Shown here piece after piece: positions 24,937-35,778 of a stretch of 64,000 bases of DNA (the first letter of the stretch is position 1; each line of letters begins with the position of its first letter). This stretch comes from Aaosphaeria pasadenensis (taxonomy: Eukaryota > Ascomycota > Dothideomycetes > Pleosporales). The notes beneath the pieces are model-generated. The model was given only the letters and a program-made list of their open reading frames with translations. It was not told the DNA's origin and made no database searches. The position numbers and the translations under genes were made by a program. Location: contig JAKLMB010000024.1 in the NCBI GenBank assembly GCA_022813625.1, positions 62,001 to 126,000 on the forward strand, in the 5' to 3' direction.

Positions 24937-26696
24937 ATGTCCTGGCGGCGTGACTCCACCACGCCGATGGATTATGAGTGGCAGAACAGCAACGGGCCCA
25001 TAGACGCAAACTCCCCCTTCATCACCGCAACACAACAAGCCTCCCATAAGAAACGTATGTGTGCTGATTTCCTCTCTCTCTCCCACCTCTTCTCTCAACC
25101 AAAACAAACAAGCCTGCCCTCACCCCATCCACACCCAACGTCGTCAACAACCGCAACCCCAAACTGACTCTAGGCCAACAATCCTCAGGCCCACATTCTG
25201 TCCTCGACACCCCCTCGAAAAGCTTCCCCAGCTTCAACACCCCCAGCCGATCGCAATCGTACATGTTATCGCCCGACCACAAGCCACTCCCCGCCGTACC
25301 GCCGCACGTCTCCCGAGCGAACACCTGGGAGCCGCGCACGCCAGCGAGCGTCTACGACTTCAGTTCCGGAGGCGAGACGCCGAACACCCCCACATTGAAC
25401 GAGGACAGCGACATCGCGACGCCGGACACGCAGATGTCGAGGCGGATGGGGAACCTCATGAGCGACAACAACGACCACGTCACCGTCCGGAGCAGGAGTC
25501 CCAAGAAGCCGAGTCGGCGCGACAGTTGGTTCAAGAGCATGTTCACGTCGAGTCCCAGCCCCAGCAAGGAGAAGTCGGCGGCGTATAGTAGTAGGAAACC
25601 GGACGACCGCGACAGGGTGAAGAAGAGGAAGACGAAGCGCGCGAAAGAGCTGGCGATCTACGAGGAGCCGGATTCGCCTGATGTTACTGGCGTCCCAGGT
25701 CCAGCACGTGGGGGACCCAATGCAGCAGCACAGAGTAACGGTCAGACCGATGGATATGCGGCCAAAGCGGCGGGTTTCTTCGGCTGGATCGAAGCACATC
25801 CTGACCTCCCCGCTGTGTTGACCTTTTACCTACAATTAGTCGTCAATGCCTGCATGGGGGGGACGTTTCTCTGGATCATCTGGAAGATGTTCTCTGCCAT
25901 CATGGCGGACGTCAATGTCGAGAGCAACAAGTTCATGAACGAGGCGATGGTGGAGATCACATTCTGCGCGAAACAGTATCAGGACAATCGATGCGACCCC
26001 AAGACTCGCGTGCCGGCCATGGAGACTGTCTGTGGGAATTGGGAAGCGTGTATGAATCGCGATGCTCGGCAGATAGCGAGGGCGTCCGTGGGCGCCAGGA
26101 CGTTTGCATCGATTTTGAATTCATTCGTCGAGCAATTGAGCTACAAGAGCCTGGTATGGTTATTTTCTCTTTTTGTCAGGTCCTTTTTCTGCTGGCTCAG
26201 CTTTCCGCGCCGCCTGACCAGATCCTCTTATGAGCGTTCACAGCACGGAAATGACTGTTCAATATTCTCACAAGATCATCACACAACCCCAACCCACCTC
26301 TATCAAACCCATCCAAACCCTAGCTAACCCTCTCCTCCCTACCAGCTCTTCACCGCCATAGTAATTTTCGGCGCCTTCAGCCTCTCCAACCGCTTCTTCG
26401 ACATCGTCCGCTCCAAGACCGCCCACCCGCACTCCCACTTCCAGCACAACGCCCCTCCACCAGGCGACTACTTCCCCCCCGCGACACCGCACCGCGTCCC
26501 CTCGGGCGGCTACATAGACCACCAAGGCTACTACACTCCGTACGGCGCCGCAGCCATCCAAGGCACGCCGTACGGCATGCTCGCCAGCCAAAGCATGCCC
26601 GCGCTCCCCGCACCCTCGGACATCGAGCCCGTCGATTCGGGGACGGGGACGGCTAAGGAAGCGAGGAGGAGTCCGAGGAAGAAGTTATGGGGCTGA
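24937..26696 (+). CDS. brr6: Brr6/Brl1-family nuclear envelope protein
   Basis: Three exons (24937-25054, 25174-26153, 26346-26696) encode 482 residues. The N-terminal half is disordered, Ser/Pro-rich and basic. The core fits the Brr6_like_C_C domain (PF10104): a first hydrophobic segment (LTFYLQLVVNACMGGTFLW), a lumenal loop with four cysteines (FCAKQY, NRCDP, TVCGNW, ACM), and a second membrane segment (LFTAIVIFGAFSLSNRFF) reached only after intron 2 is removed. In yeasts these proteins act at the nuclear envelope in nuclear pore assembly and membrane lipid homeostasis; the cysteines are proposed to form disulfides. The C-terminal tail is Pro/Tyr/Gly-rich. The second intron is long for this window (192 bases). 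The symbol follows the single fission yeast homologue; Brl1 would be equally valid. Confidence 0.88.
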
Positions 26697-27524
26697 TGAT
26701 GATGACGATGATTACTTTTTATTTTTATTTAAAACTAATGCCCTTCTTTTGCATGCTATTCTATTCCATTGTCGTCGTCTTCTTAAGCTTCTCTATTGAA
26801 ATTTTTTATTCTTGCCTTCCTCGCTCGCCTGTTGTTGGAGGGGGCGCTGGGAATTGAGAGGGATATTTACCATTTCATTCGCACACGAAGCCAAGCACAC
26901 ACGCATGCCTGTCTCGTTACATCCCGCTCTCCTTTTGCCTTGGTTTCTGACTCGAACGTCATCTTATTTGTATCCAGCCAGCATCATCATCATCATCTCC
27001 GTCATTTCCTCCTCTTCTACTTACTTGATTGCCGTTGTTTATTGCTTGGAGTGGAGAGGGAAAAAATCATACACGAGCTAGCTAGCGGTTTAACGAATTT
27101 CCACTGTTTCTGAATGATGGATGGTGGGTGTGATAGGTTTTTTCTAAACGGATTGAAGAGAGTTGGAGGGGAAAGGCGTGGTATAAAAATGAAATGAATC
27201 AGATACATGAATTCAACGAACGTGAGTGACCACTCGTATCTCTCAGACCCCAGGACTTCATGTACATAATACCATGAATACTTACCTACTATCCATCAAT
27301 ACATTGACCGGAGGTTCATGGTGTCAGAATTGATTGACACGTACATACACACAGTCTACCCGCCCTTTGGTAGTTGCAAGTTTCTTGTCCTCCCCTCATC
27401 AATTCCCCTCATCGATCATGAAGCAAGAGAAGCAAACCCTCCCAGCCCAAAAAAAAGAAGCCCCTTCGCATCCAAAGAAGCTATTGAACGATAGCTTGTT
27501 TGGACGGGGGAGAGCAAAAAAAGA
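26697..27524. other. Intergenic stretch
   Basis: This contains the 3' flank of the Brr6-like gene, with short CAT repeats around 26980-27000, and the downstream flank of a minus-strand tRNA-Ile including its T-rich terminator. No further gene is seen. Confidence 0.6.
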
Positions 27525-27615
27525 TGGTCAGTACGGGGGTCGAACCCGCGACCTTGGCGTATCATAGGATGAATGCTATTAGCACCACGCTCTAAACCAA
27601 CTGAGCTAACCGACC
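27525..27615 (-). tRNA. tRNA-Ile(AAU), intron-containing, copy 1
   Basis: It folds as a full cloverleaf: acceptor GGTCGGT/ACTGACC with discriminator A, D-stem GCTC/GAGC, anticodon stem TGGTG/CGCCA around loop CTAATAA with anticodon AAT, and T-arm GCGGG-TTCGACC-CCCGT. A 16-base intron (GCATTCATCCTATGAT) follows position 37, the usual site. A T run just downstream on the sense strand can serve as Pol III terminator. All 91 bases match the copies at 31020 and 34777. Confidence 0.97.
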
Positions 27616-28166
27616 TTTGTTGTTTTCTTTGATTTGATGGATATTTTGGGGATTGGAAGGCTTATGTACCCGCTGTGATCACTGTTGTCTGGGTAGATGG
27701 TTGGAGTTCGGGGTTTGAGGGTATTTCGGTGGTTGGTAGTTACTCGGCGGGGTACAGAGATTCTCAATTTGGAAGATTGTGGTGGGGTGGGTCGTGAAGG
27801 TCCGCACTCTGGTAGTTAGTGCTGAACTGGTGAAGGACGGGTCCCTGGGTGTAGGATGCAGTAAACAAAGCCTATGGAAGATAGATAATTGATTTCCCGA
27901 TTTCTTTTGGAAAGATTCGATGTCTTCGCTTTTGATTTGATCCGCAGTACTTGCTACAGGATTGTTCGTGAGGTGATCGCTCTGTGGTTATAGAATGCTT
28001 TGTAGTCGGCATACCACGTGCCCACGCGCGTCCGCGTTCAAATAACTTTTCCCCGCGTTGCACGGTTGTTCCGATCGACCTCCACAGAACGCCGGCCACT
28101 CAGAGCTGATCCGACGATAAAAACATCTACTGACTCTTTGAAGCCCAGGAAGTCTTTTCAGTCACG
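27616..28166. other. Upstream flanks of tRNA-Ile copy 1 and nse1
   Basis: This divergent intergenic stretch carries the tRNA 5' flank (sense strand ending AAAGAAAACAACAAA, shared with copy 3) and the nse1 promoter. No other gene is visible. Confidence 0.6.
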
Positions 28167-29232
28167 ATGTCTGACCTAGAGATGGGCGACGGCCTATCAG
28201 ACTCGAGTTCATACAACAATGCGCACCGCGCCTTCCTGCAAGCGTTCCTCGCAAGGTCCGTCATGACCACAGATGAGATCAAGCCGTTGCTTGCTACGAT
28301 CATGAGTGCACATGGTAACATTTCCCCAAGCAGCCCTTTCGATTCTTATCAGACTGCTAACACCGTATCCAGAGCCCGACCGACCTCTGTTAGTAGGCGA
28401 CATAACCCCACCGGACATCACCAACTTCATCCAGCAAGTAAACATCCGCATCTCGCCATTGGACTACGAGATCCGCTCCTCGCGCTCCCAAACCTCCCGC
28501 GTCCTCTTCTACAGCCTCGTCAACACGACTTCCGACTCCCTCACCCACCTCGCCACCACCTTCTCCCACGAAGAAATCGCATACATAAAACGGCTCCTCG
28601 ACTGCATGTTCGAGACGAACAACACGCGGAGCAGGGAGATAATGGCCGTGTCGAGCATGGAGGCAAGTCGCTTGACGAAGCCGCCGAGGGAGAACCGACA
28701 GAGCCTCGCGGCGGCGAATGGCGATGGGGAAGACGGTGCGCAGAGCCAGGCAGCGGCGGCGGTTAAGGGGATAAGCATAAGTGAGAGCGACAAGGTTCTT
28801 GCGCAGCTCGTGGAACAGCACTTCTTCGACAAGTCGAGTCGGGGGTATTATTCGCTCGCCCCGAGGGCGCTCATGGAGTTGAGGGGGTATCTCAAGGAGA
28901 CGTATAATGAGGCGGGGGATCCGGACTATGAGGATTCGGAGCCGATTGTGCGGATCAAGGACTGTGAGGGGTGTAGGGAGATTGTCACTGTTGGTGTAAG
29001 GTGTTCGGATAAGGAGTGTAGGGTTAGGTTTCATGAGCAGTGCGCGGTGCTGTATTTTAGGAACCAGAGGGGAGACACGCAGAGATGTCCGACTTGTAAG
29101 GCGGAGTGGGGAGGGAATTTGTTTGTGGGTGAGAGGGCGGTTCATCAAGGGGAAAAGAGGGCAAATGGGACGGGTGCTGGGAGGCATTCCTCAAGTCGGG
29201 TTCAGGTGGATGATGAGGATGAGGATGAATAG
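28167..29232 (+). CDS. nse1: Smc5/6 complex subunit Nse1
   Basis: Two exons (28167-28314, 28373-29232) encode 335 residues. Nse1 with Nse3 and Nse4 forms the DNA-binding subcomplex of the Smc5/6 complex, which acts in recombination repair and replication fork stability. The N-terminal part (NAHRAFLQAFLARSVMTTDE) and the middle (ADKVLAQLVEQHFFDKSSRGYYSL-like segment around ESDKVLAQLVEQHFF) fit the winged-helix repeats of the family. A C-terminal variant RING begins at Cys247: C-x2-C, C-x4-C, H-x2-C, C-x2-C, ending CPTCKAEW. This RING-like domain gives Nse1 ubiquitin-ligase potential with Nse3 in other species. An acidic tail (DDEDEDE) ends the protein. The 58-base intron interrupts SAH|EPDRPLL and its removal joins the two parts in frame. 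Confidence 0.92.
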
Positions 29233-31019
29233 AGAGCTGTTGTACTGAATGATTCACGATACCCCTTGGTCGGAGTAGTTGTTTCCCGACGCTTGACAAT
29301 CAGCTTGACAATCAAGATCAAATTTTTCAAGTTTGTCATTATACATGCAAAACCTAAGCAAAAACTTTATAACCTTAAAGCACTTGTTCTGTACTTTTTA
29401 TATTATATATAATTAATTGTCAGACAACTTTAGTATCACAATTTAGACGATAACACTACATATACTTAAACGTATAAAATAGCTTTGACGAAATTTATCG
29501 GATTGCCTAGGAAGTGAATGCCACTGAATGGTTTCAAACATCGAGATTGTGACTTCAGCAGAGAATGTAAAGGCTGGAGACAGATCATTTGATCCTTTGC
29601 TGTCTTGAGGTTAATCATTGCCAGGCAGAGCCATGGCAAGTATGCTTCAGTGCTATTACCCTTTCCGCACCTGATCATTTTTTTGAATGCTACGCTTCTC
29701 TACGGAGTACTTATTGGTTACTTATGGGGTCATCTGTACTCTGATCTACAGTTGTGAAGAATTGGTAGCTCATCCCTGATCTTGATACGCAGTTCCCTTC
29801 CCTCGACACCTTCACTTCACTTGCGTCATCACGCACTCACTCATTAGTTTCACTGCATAGCTGTTGAGCTTTTTTCGTCTGAAACATCTGCTCATCTTGA
29901 TCAGATTCCCCTCATCTACCGTACCGTTCTACTTCACAGGGCTACAGACCATGCTCTTGCTTTAACATGCTGAAAGCCAGTACGATCGGTGGCAATTTGA
30001 TCCAACGGGCGAACCTCGTCGAACCTCGTTGCAATAACTCGGAGAAGTGAGCGGCCTGAGAATGGTGCACGCATGGCAAGCATGCTAGCAGGCACTTTCC
30101 TTTGTCGCCTTTTCTATGACTTTCATTGTTCAAACTTCACCCGAGTTGTCCTCGTGGGAACCATTCCACAGACAAGGCTCTTAGCCCGACTAATCACTCA
30201 TCATTATCACCTCATACAGGTCTACTCATTCCAGATAACCAATGTTCTCGGTATCGAAAGACGGTACTAAAGGATTAAGCTTGGCCTCACGCTGCCGCAC
30301 ATGTAACAATGAATCAGAACAAAGGATCGCCTTCCGCTACTTCACGATTCTGGATTCTGTGAGCTTTCATGTCCCCTCAACTCAATATCCCATAAGAATT
30401 GACACAACAGTGTAGGCATATTGTTAGCTCACTTCGCTGGCCATATAGCTAATGCGTCCACATCGAAGAGCTCAAAAGCAGAACCAACTATCATCTAATC
30501 ATTCGACAAGAGATATCTGCACACCAAGCATGAAGAGCATTTGAGCCACTGAGACGAAAGGCCATATGAAAAAAGGGAGAAGAGACGCAACGAAAAAAAA
30601 CCAGATTGTCTACAGATACTAAGACAAATTCTTTAGTGCGCTCACCCATCCCGGATCAAATACCCAGAGCTACACAAGTGGAGTAGATGTCTTTGAAGTC
30701 GATCTTCTTCTAAAAGTGCAGTTACATGCGCATCACCATCTTTTGCGAATTCGATCGTGAGAGACGGGTCGTTTTCGGACCGACCTACTTTTCACTCGTG
30801 GGACGAGAGAAGTCAACTCACACTAGAGAGAGCAAAGTGAACCCCTCCATCCAATCTCGAATTTACACTAACGACTACCGCCCACCAACCCACCCCACTC
30901 CTTCATCTCCAATCTACAAGTAGCACCATGACAAATTTTCCGAAGCACAACTTGTAGCCCTTCATTCGTGGCATTATAATCCCAAAATCTCAGAAAACTT
31001 TCATCGAATAAGAACAACA
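29233..31019. other. AT-rich gene-free stretch
   Basis: 1.8 kb between nse1 and tRNA-Ile copy 2. Base composition is visibly AT-richer than the flanking conserved genes, especially 29300-29480. One TACGGAGTA is at 29701. Open frames are short and unconvincing. It could contain decayed repeats, but I recognise none. Confidence 0.55.
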
Positions 31020-31110
31020 GGTCGGTTAGCTCAGTTGGTTTAGAGCGTGGTGCTAATAGCATTCATCCTATGATACGCCAAGGTCGCGGGTTCGACCCCC
31101 GTACTGACCA
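31020..31110 (+). tRNA. tRNA-Ile(AAU), intron-containing, copy 2
   Basis: Identical over 91 bases to copies 1 and 3. Anticodon AAT is at 31055-31057 and the 16-base intron at 31059-31074. A CTTTTTTT-type terminator follows. The 5' flank (CCCAAAATCTCAGAAAACTTTCATC...AACAACA) resembles those of the other copies. Confidence 0.97.
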
Positions 31111-32283
31111 TTCTTTTTTTCTCTTGTCTCTTCTCCTGTTTAGGAAGCTGGAGGAAGAGCATCGCCTTTTTTTTGCTGTTGAGTATGGCCCAGATGGAGA
31201 GGTGCAGGCTGAGGCTATAGGCAACAGGGCTGGCAACGACAAATTAAAGCCATAACAATGGCTTCACTTGCTACTGCCCTGATGAAAAATAGAAAGACGG
31301 AAGACATCCTGTATCCAGGAAGGAAATGAACTAGAAGGCTTGCCACAGACAGAAGCACGGGAATTATCAGTATTGAGATCTCCACTTTGAAGTGTCGACA
31401 CGGGAAGATTGTCCGGTGGATGTACACATTGATCAAACAAGAACTAGGCTATGTAGCAATTGTAACTCTTATTTTGCTTGGACAAGCTGCACTTCAATGC
31501 GCAGCTCTGCCATCAAGTGTCTACATTTGTCTGCCTTGTGCTGATGCATCAATTCTATGCAGCTCTGCTTAAGCTACATGTAGTCACATTTGAATCGAAC
31601 TCTTCTTTGGAAAACCATAGCACCAGGTGCCTCCAAATCGACATCAGTGAGTTCAATGAGGATGACGCAGTCTAGCCTTTATGAATTGCCTAAAGGTTTT
31701 ACTTTTACAGGTTAAATAAGTAACAGGTTAATAAAAACAATACTCACTAGCTGAATGAATATAGAGCATATATATCTGTCTAATGCAGAGCTGAACAAGA
31801 CCTCCTCTTCCTGTATCTCTCAGCTTCATGAGATAGCGAGATAAGTCTTCATAGGAACAACTTTACTGCTCTATCTTGCAGTGCATTCAAGTATTACATA
31901 AGGAGTTTATCTAGTATTCATTTACCCTTATTTACTCCCTAATTCCTGATAACTAGATATTTCATTTAGACTTAATATAGACATGTAATGTCCTTGCTAA
32001 TACGTTACTATAATTGATATTAATATTGATTATTATTACACCGTCAACCCTAAGGTACGTCTAGTCTAGTTGAATCTTAGTTTGGGATATTTTTTATATT
32101 TGACAATCTAACACTACCTGCTTCTTTTCTACACTTCTAGTATGCATAGAGCTTTTTGACTATGTAGACAGGGAATAGAAAATTAGGCAGTTTGAATTGC
32201 GTCCATCTTTTTGATACAGCTAGTCGACAATTAACGTTCAAGCCAGGAGCGATATGCCGCTCCTATTCGATGGTAGAGTCGTG
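31111..32283. other. AT-rich gene-free stretch, possible repeat relic
   Basis: 1.2 kb between tRNA-Ile copy 2 and the 3' end of the unrecognised gene. The part 31921-32040 counts only about 25% G+C by hand, far below the coding regions, which fits a decayed or RIP-mutated repeat. Small open frames around 31387-31675 have no recognisable features. Confidence 0.5.
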
Positions 32284-34216
32284 TTACCGCTTCTTTTGAA
32301 ATTCCAATTCCCGCCGATGCTGTTCTAGGATCTCATTGCCACCCTTACGCCCTGCAAGTACCTCCAAAGTTCGGTGCCAGAGTTCCTTGCCATTATTAGA
32401 CATTAGACTGATGCCACGGTCGTTAAAGTTCAAGATCCTTGGGCCAGGCTGCGCCAGGAAAGGACCATATGTTGATATGTCTAGATTTAATTTCCGCGCA
32501 TAGGGTTTATGCGCATCGCGTAGGATCCGGAGCCTAACTCTTCCCATTTGGCTCACTTCTGGTTCACGACCATGCCAAAATTCGTGTATGCCTCGGTCCC
32601 CTCTTTGTGCAATCTGGTTCGCTTCCCTTATGTTATAACCTTTCGTAGCTGGCTTCATCGCCATCGCAGAGACATTTGTACCACCGAAAGGGACTGATGC
32701 GTTCTCTGTAGCGGAAATGAACGGACCTTGCAAACCCACTGGATGATCAGATATTCCCGGGGGTTCGACTACATTCAAATCCTGAGTTGGTTCGGAACAA
32801 ATATGCTTTTTTCCTCGGCTGGTGTCGGCTGGTAATTTGACACCGCAATACCCAATGTAACTAAGTGCAGACTCTTGTGGAATTGCAAGCTTCCCAGAAC
32901 AGTTTGGGTCTCTACAAATCATCCTTCTTGCGATGTATTTCCCATTCTGGATATTCCACAAGGGCCTGTAGTCTTTGTTCCCTCGCCCACATTTATGGCA
33001 TTTGACATTAACGATAGGCGGTTTGGCTGAATCCATCATGTACTTTTGGGACACCTCGGTACTCTTGAATTGTGCGATTTCTGAGCTTTTATGTCAGTTC
33101 TCACGACGACCTATACAATGTTTGGGGTCTACTGTACCCTGTTCACCTGGGTGGTACCGCATTCGAGCCACCCTCCGGAATTTTGAAGACACCATGACGG
33201 CACTGTTCTTCTTGAGCTCTTCGGTAGCAATATTGGCGTATTCTCGGGATTTTGCATAGTGATTGGGTCGGAAGCTCCCCTTCCGATTGAGTTGTGATTT
33301 GTCGAAATTGGTATAGAAGCCACCAACATAGGGCAAGCCAGCCAGAGTGTGGGCAGTAAGCAAAGCCAGATCTTGTTTAACACCACACCGTGAGCCCCCC
33401 GGGGTGAGGAACTTTTGCGGATGATAGGCGGGTACAATCAACCGTATGAGGCGTTTATCGGCTGTCCCTGCACACTCTTGCCATTCGAGGTATACAACTA
33501 GGTCTTTGTAGGCGCCCCAAAGTTGCAATGCCTCAAGATGGTATATCTCTGCCATTCGCTTCTGGACCTTTTTACCATAGATAATCTCGACTTTCGCGGC
33601 CATCCTGGACCGAATTGTAGACAACCATGCTTCATGACAATCAAGGATGCTCTCAGGATATTCCACAAATCCTTCGCTCCTACTCTCTCGCCTGCAGATG
33701 TGGTCAAAAATCAACGTTTGATCCGTTACGAAATTTGCTGCCATGACCATCCATGCGCAAGCGCTTGTCCCATCTTGTGTTGTTCCATTGTGCGGTGAGA
33801 GGGTTTGGAACGATGGGCTATGTAAATGATGTGCGATTGGCCACTCAAGGCTTCCTGAAGGGGCCACCAGTTCGTCTTTGCGTCTGGGATAGACCCAAGA
33901 GGTTGATTCGAGTTCCTGGAAGTCGCGAAATGCCTTGTCGAGATCAAATCGACCTTGAAGACCTGTCAGGTGAATTAGTATGAGGTACCGAACAAGTATC
34001 AAATAATTTGCGATTAAACCGACTTGGTGTTGCCGCTGACTCAAGCTGACGAAGTGATGGCTCAAGCTGCTTCAACCTCCGCAGCGCAAGCCCATCAAGG
34101 TGAAGTTCTGGCTCGGCGAGCAACAAATTGCCAAAAAGACGGTATCGCCTATGATCATACCAGTCATCAGCTCCATCATGTGATGCAGAGGCATTCTGCT
34201 GTAGTTGAAGCAGCAT
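32284..34216 (-). CDS. Unrecognised protein with Cys-rich motif, about 604 aa
   Basis: I do not recognise this family. The best model has three exons: 34216-34024, 33962-33138 and 33080-32284. The second intron is well supported: GTACAG donor, CTGAC branch, CTCAG acceptor, with both frames joining as GEQEIAQFKSTEVSQKY. The first intron has a good branch (ACTAAT) and CAG acceptor but a weak GTCGGT donor, so the N-terminus is uncertain. The middle part is Trp/His-rich (LEWPIAHHLHSP, TSACAWMVMAANFVTDQTLIFDHICRR, HEAWLSTIRSRMAAKVE). A four-cysteine candidate zinc-binding site follows (CHKCGRGN, then CRDPNCSGKL). There is no signal peptide or clear membrane segment. It sits between two identical tRNA genes in AT-richer DNA, a setting typical of accessory genes. 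Long matched frames argue for a real gene; the function is unknown. Confidence 0.6.
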
Positions 34217-34776
34217 GTCTCCACAGGTACTGTCACAAGCTCAGTCGGGCGTTAAGAGTGGGCGCTGGTGTTGTTATGACTGAGAGGAAGTTTCAGATAG
34301 TTTGTTTTGATGGTTGCTCAACACTTGATCAAAAGGACTAGATGAGATGGTTTCGTTCGCATTTACTCCTAGGCAACTAGCTCTTCCAGGCTTCGCACTG
34401 CCTACAATTTCCAACATAGCTGCCTATGCAAAAATCACTATATCCTCCGCCTTTGGTAGCTTTGTATCGAGACCTGGTGGTTTCAGGCCGGTTTTTGCAG
34501 ATAATCTGATAGGTTCAAAGGTCTATGCAAGGGCATTGTTTAGTAGTGAGAAACTTGGCTTGAAGGCGAATCTTCATGGTGACCTTATAGATTCCATGTA
34601 CTTTTTTGCTTCCTTCTTCCTATGCCTTATTACACTATTTGGATAGTGTGCGGTTATGCTTGTTTAGGTATAATAATCCTCTTAGCTAACTTATAACTTA
34701 CTATAACCTAGGATTTTTTTTATCCGGCTACATAATTCCCCAAATTCATAAAAAATCCATCAAAGAAAACAACAAA
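34217..34776. other. Intergenic stretch
   Basis: Between the unrecognised gene and tRNA-Ile copy 3. A 99-codon plus-strand frame at 34347-34646 is present but has no supporting feature. The last 45 bases are the duplicated tRNA 5' flank. Confidence 0.5.
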
Positions 34777-34867
34777 GGTCGGTTAGCTCAGTTGGTTTAG
34801 AGCGTGGTGCTAATAGCATTCATCCTATGATACGCCAAGGTCGCGGGTTCGACCCCCGTACTGACCA
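34777..34867 (+). tRNA. tRNA-Ile(AAU), intron-containing, copy 3
   Basis: Identical over 91 bases to copies 1 and 2, intron included, with a T-rich terminator (TTTCTTTTTTTT) downstream. Its 5' flank, CCATCAAAGAAAACAACAAA, is nearly the same as that of copy 1. Confidence 0.97.
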
Positions 34868-35778
34868 TGTTTCTTTTTTTTGATTTTTTTGGCCTATTCA
34901 TTTGACTGACTATATGGGAAGGTGGGTGGGTGAGTGGTGCCTTTTTTTTTTTTGCTGGTTTGCAGGGACGGCACGTTTGCGCTTCTCTCTTTTTGTTTTG
35001 GGTATGCGTTTTCTTCCCATTCACTGAAGAGCCACCAGGCAGGCAGATGCAATAGCGCAAGCAAGGACGAATTGACCAGTCTGTCTGACAATTGGGAAAT
35101 ATTGTGTACCTTGTATGTAGCATGTACGGAGGGAGTACTTCGTACCATGTAATCGAAACGTGCGATTGAACAATTGGATGTGTGTGATTCGAACAAATGT
35201 ATGATTTTAAAAACTACTCGTACCTAATCTTGAAGATACATGCAATACTACGCCAGCCACATGTGCTACTACTACTCTGCTTTGCTGAGAACGAAATCAA
35301 AGGCCAGAAATGAAAAAAAAAGAAAACAGAAAACAAAGAACCCCACCGTGTTATATGCTAATATGCTTTACTTGCTTGCTTGCTTTGCTTTGCTCTATAG
35401 AGGGGAGAGGTAATCCCTCAAAAGCAGAACAGGACAGGAAAGTGAACCGTTGGAAACGCCACCCAATGTTTGCGCGGGAACGAGAGAAACAAAAAAAAAG
35501 AAAACACCAATTATGTAAACCAAGAAAGGGGGGAATTAACACCAGTCGAAAGAAGATACCGCTGACAGCCCCCCCCACTGCCTGCCTGAAATGAAGATAT
35601 GCGCCTTTCGTTTCTGCCAATAGCCAATGCTTTGCTCCTCTCTTTCGCTCATGTTCGTTCTTCTTCTTCTTCTGAAGGAATTTCGTGACCTCAAATCAAT
35701 CAATCGTCAATGCCCCGGGATCCGGCCCATGAATTCGTTCGTTCGATAAGAAAATATTTGTGTATGCTCGTCGTAGGA
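34868..35778. other. Intergenic stretch
   Basis: Between tRNA-Ile copy 3 and the 3' end of the tyrosine phosphatase gene. It has many A and T homopolymers and a disrupted GTACGGA...AGTAC motif near 35124. No gene is seen. Confidence 0.55.

Noticed and set aside
28390..29187. Minus-strand frame of 265 codons opposite nse1
   Set aside because: Shadow of the second nse1 exon.
34347..34646. Plus-strand frame of 99 codons starting with ATG
   Set aside because: Short, with no recognisable motif or splice support; kept only as a possibility.
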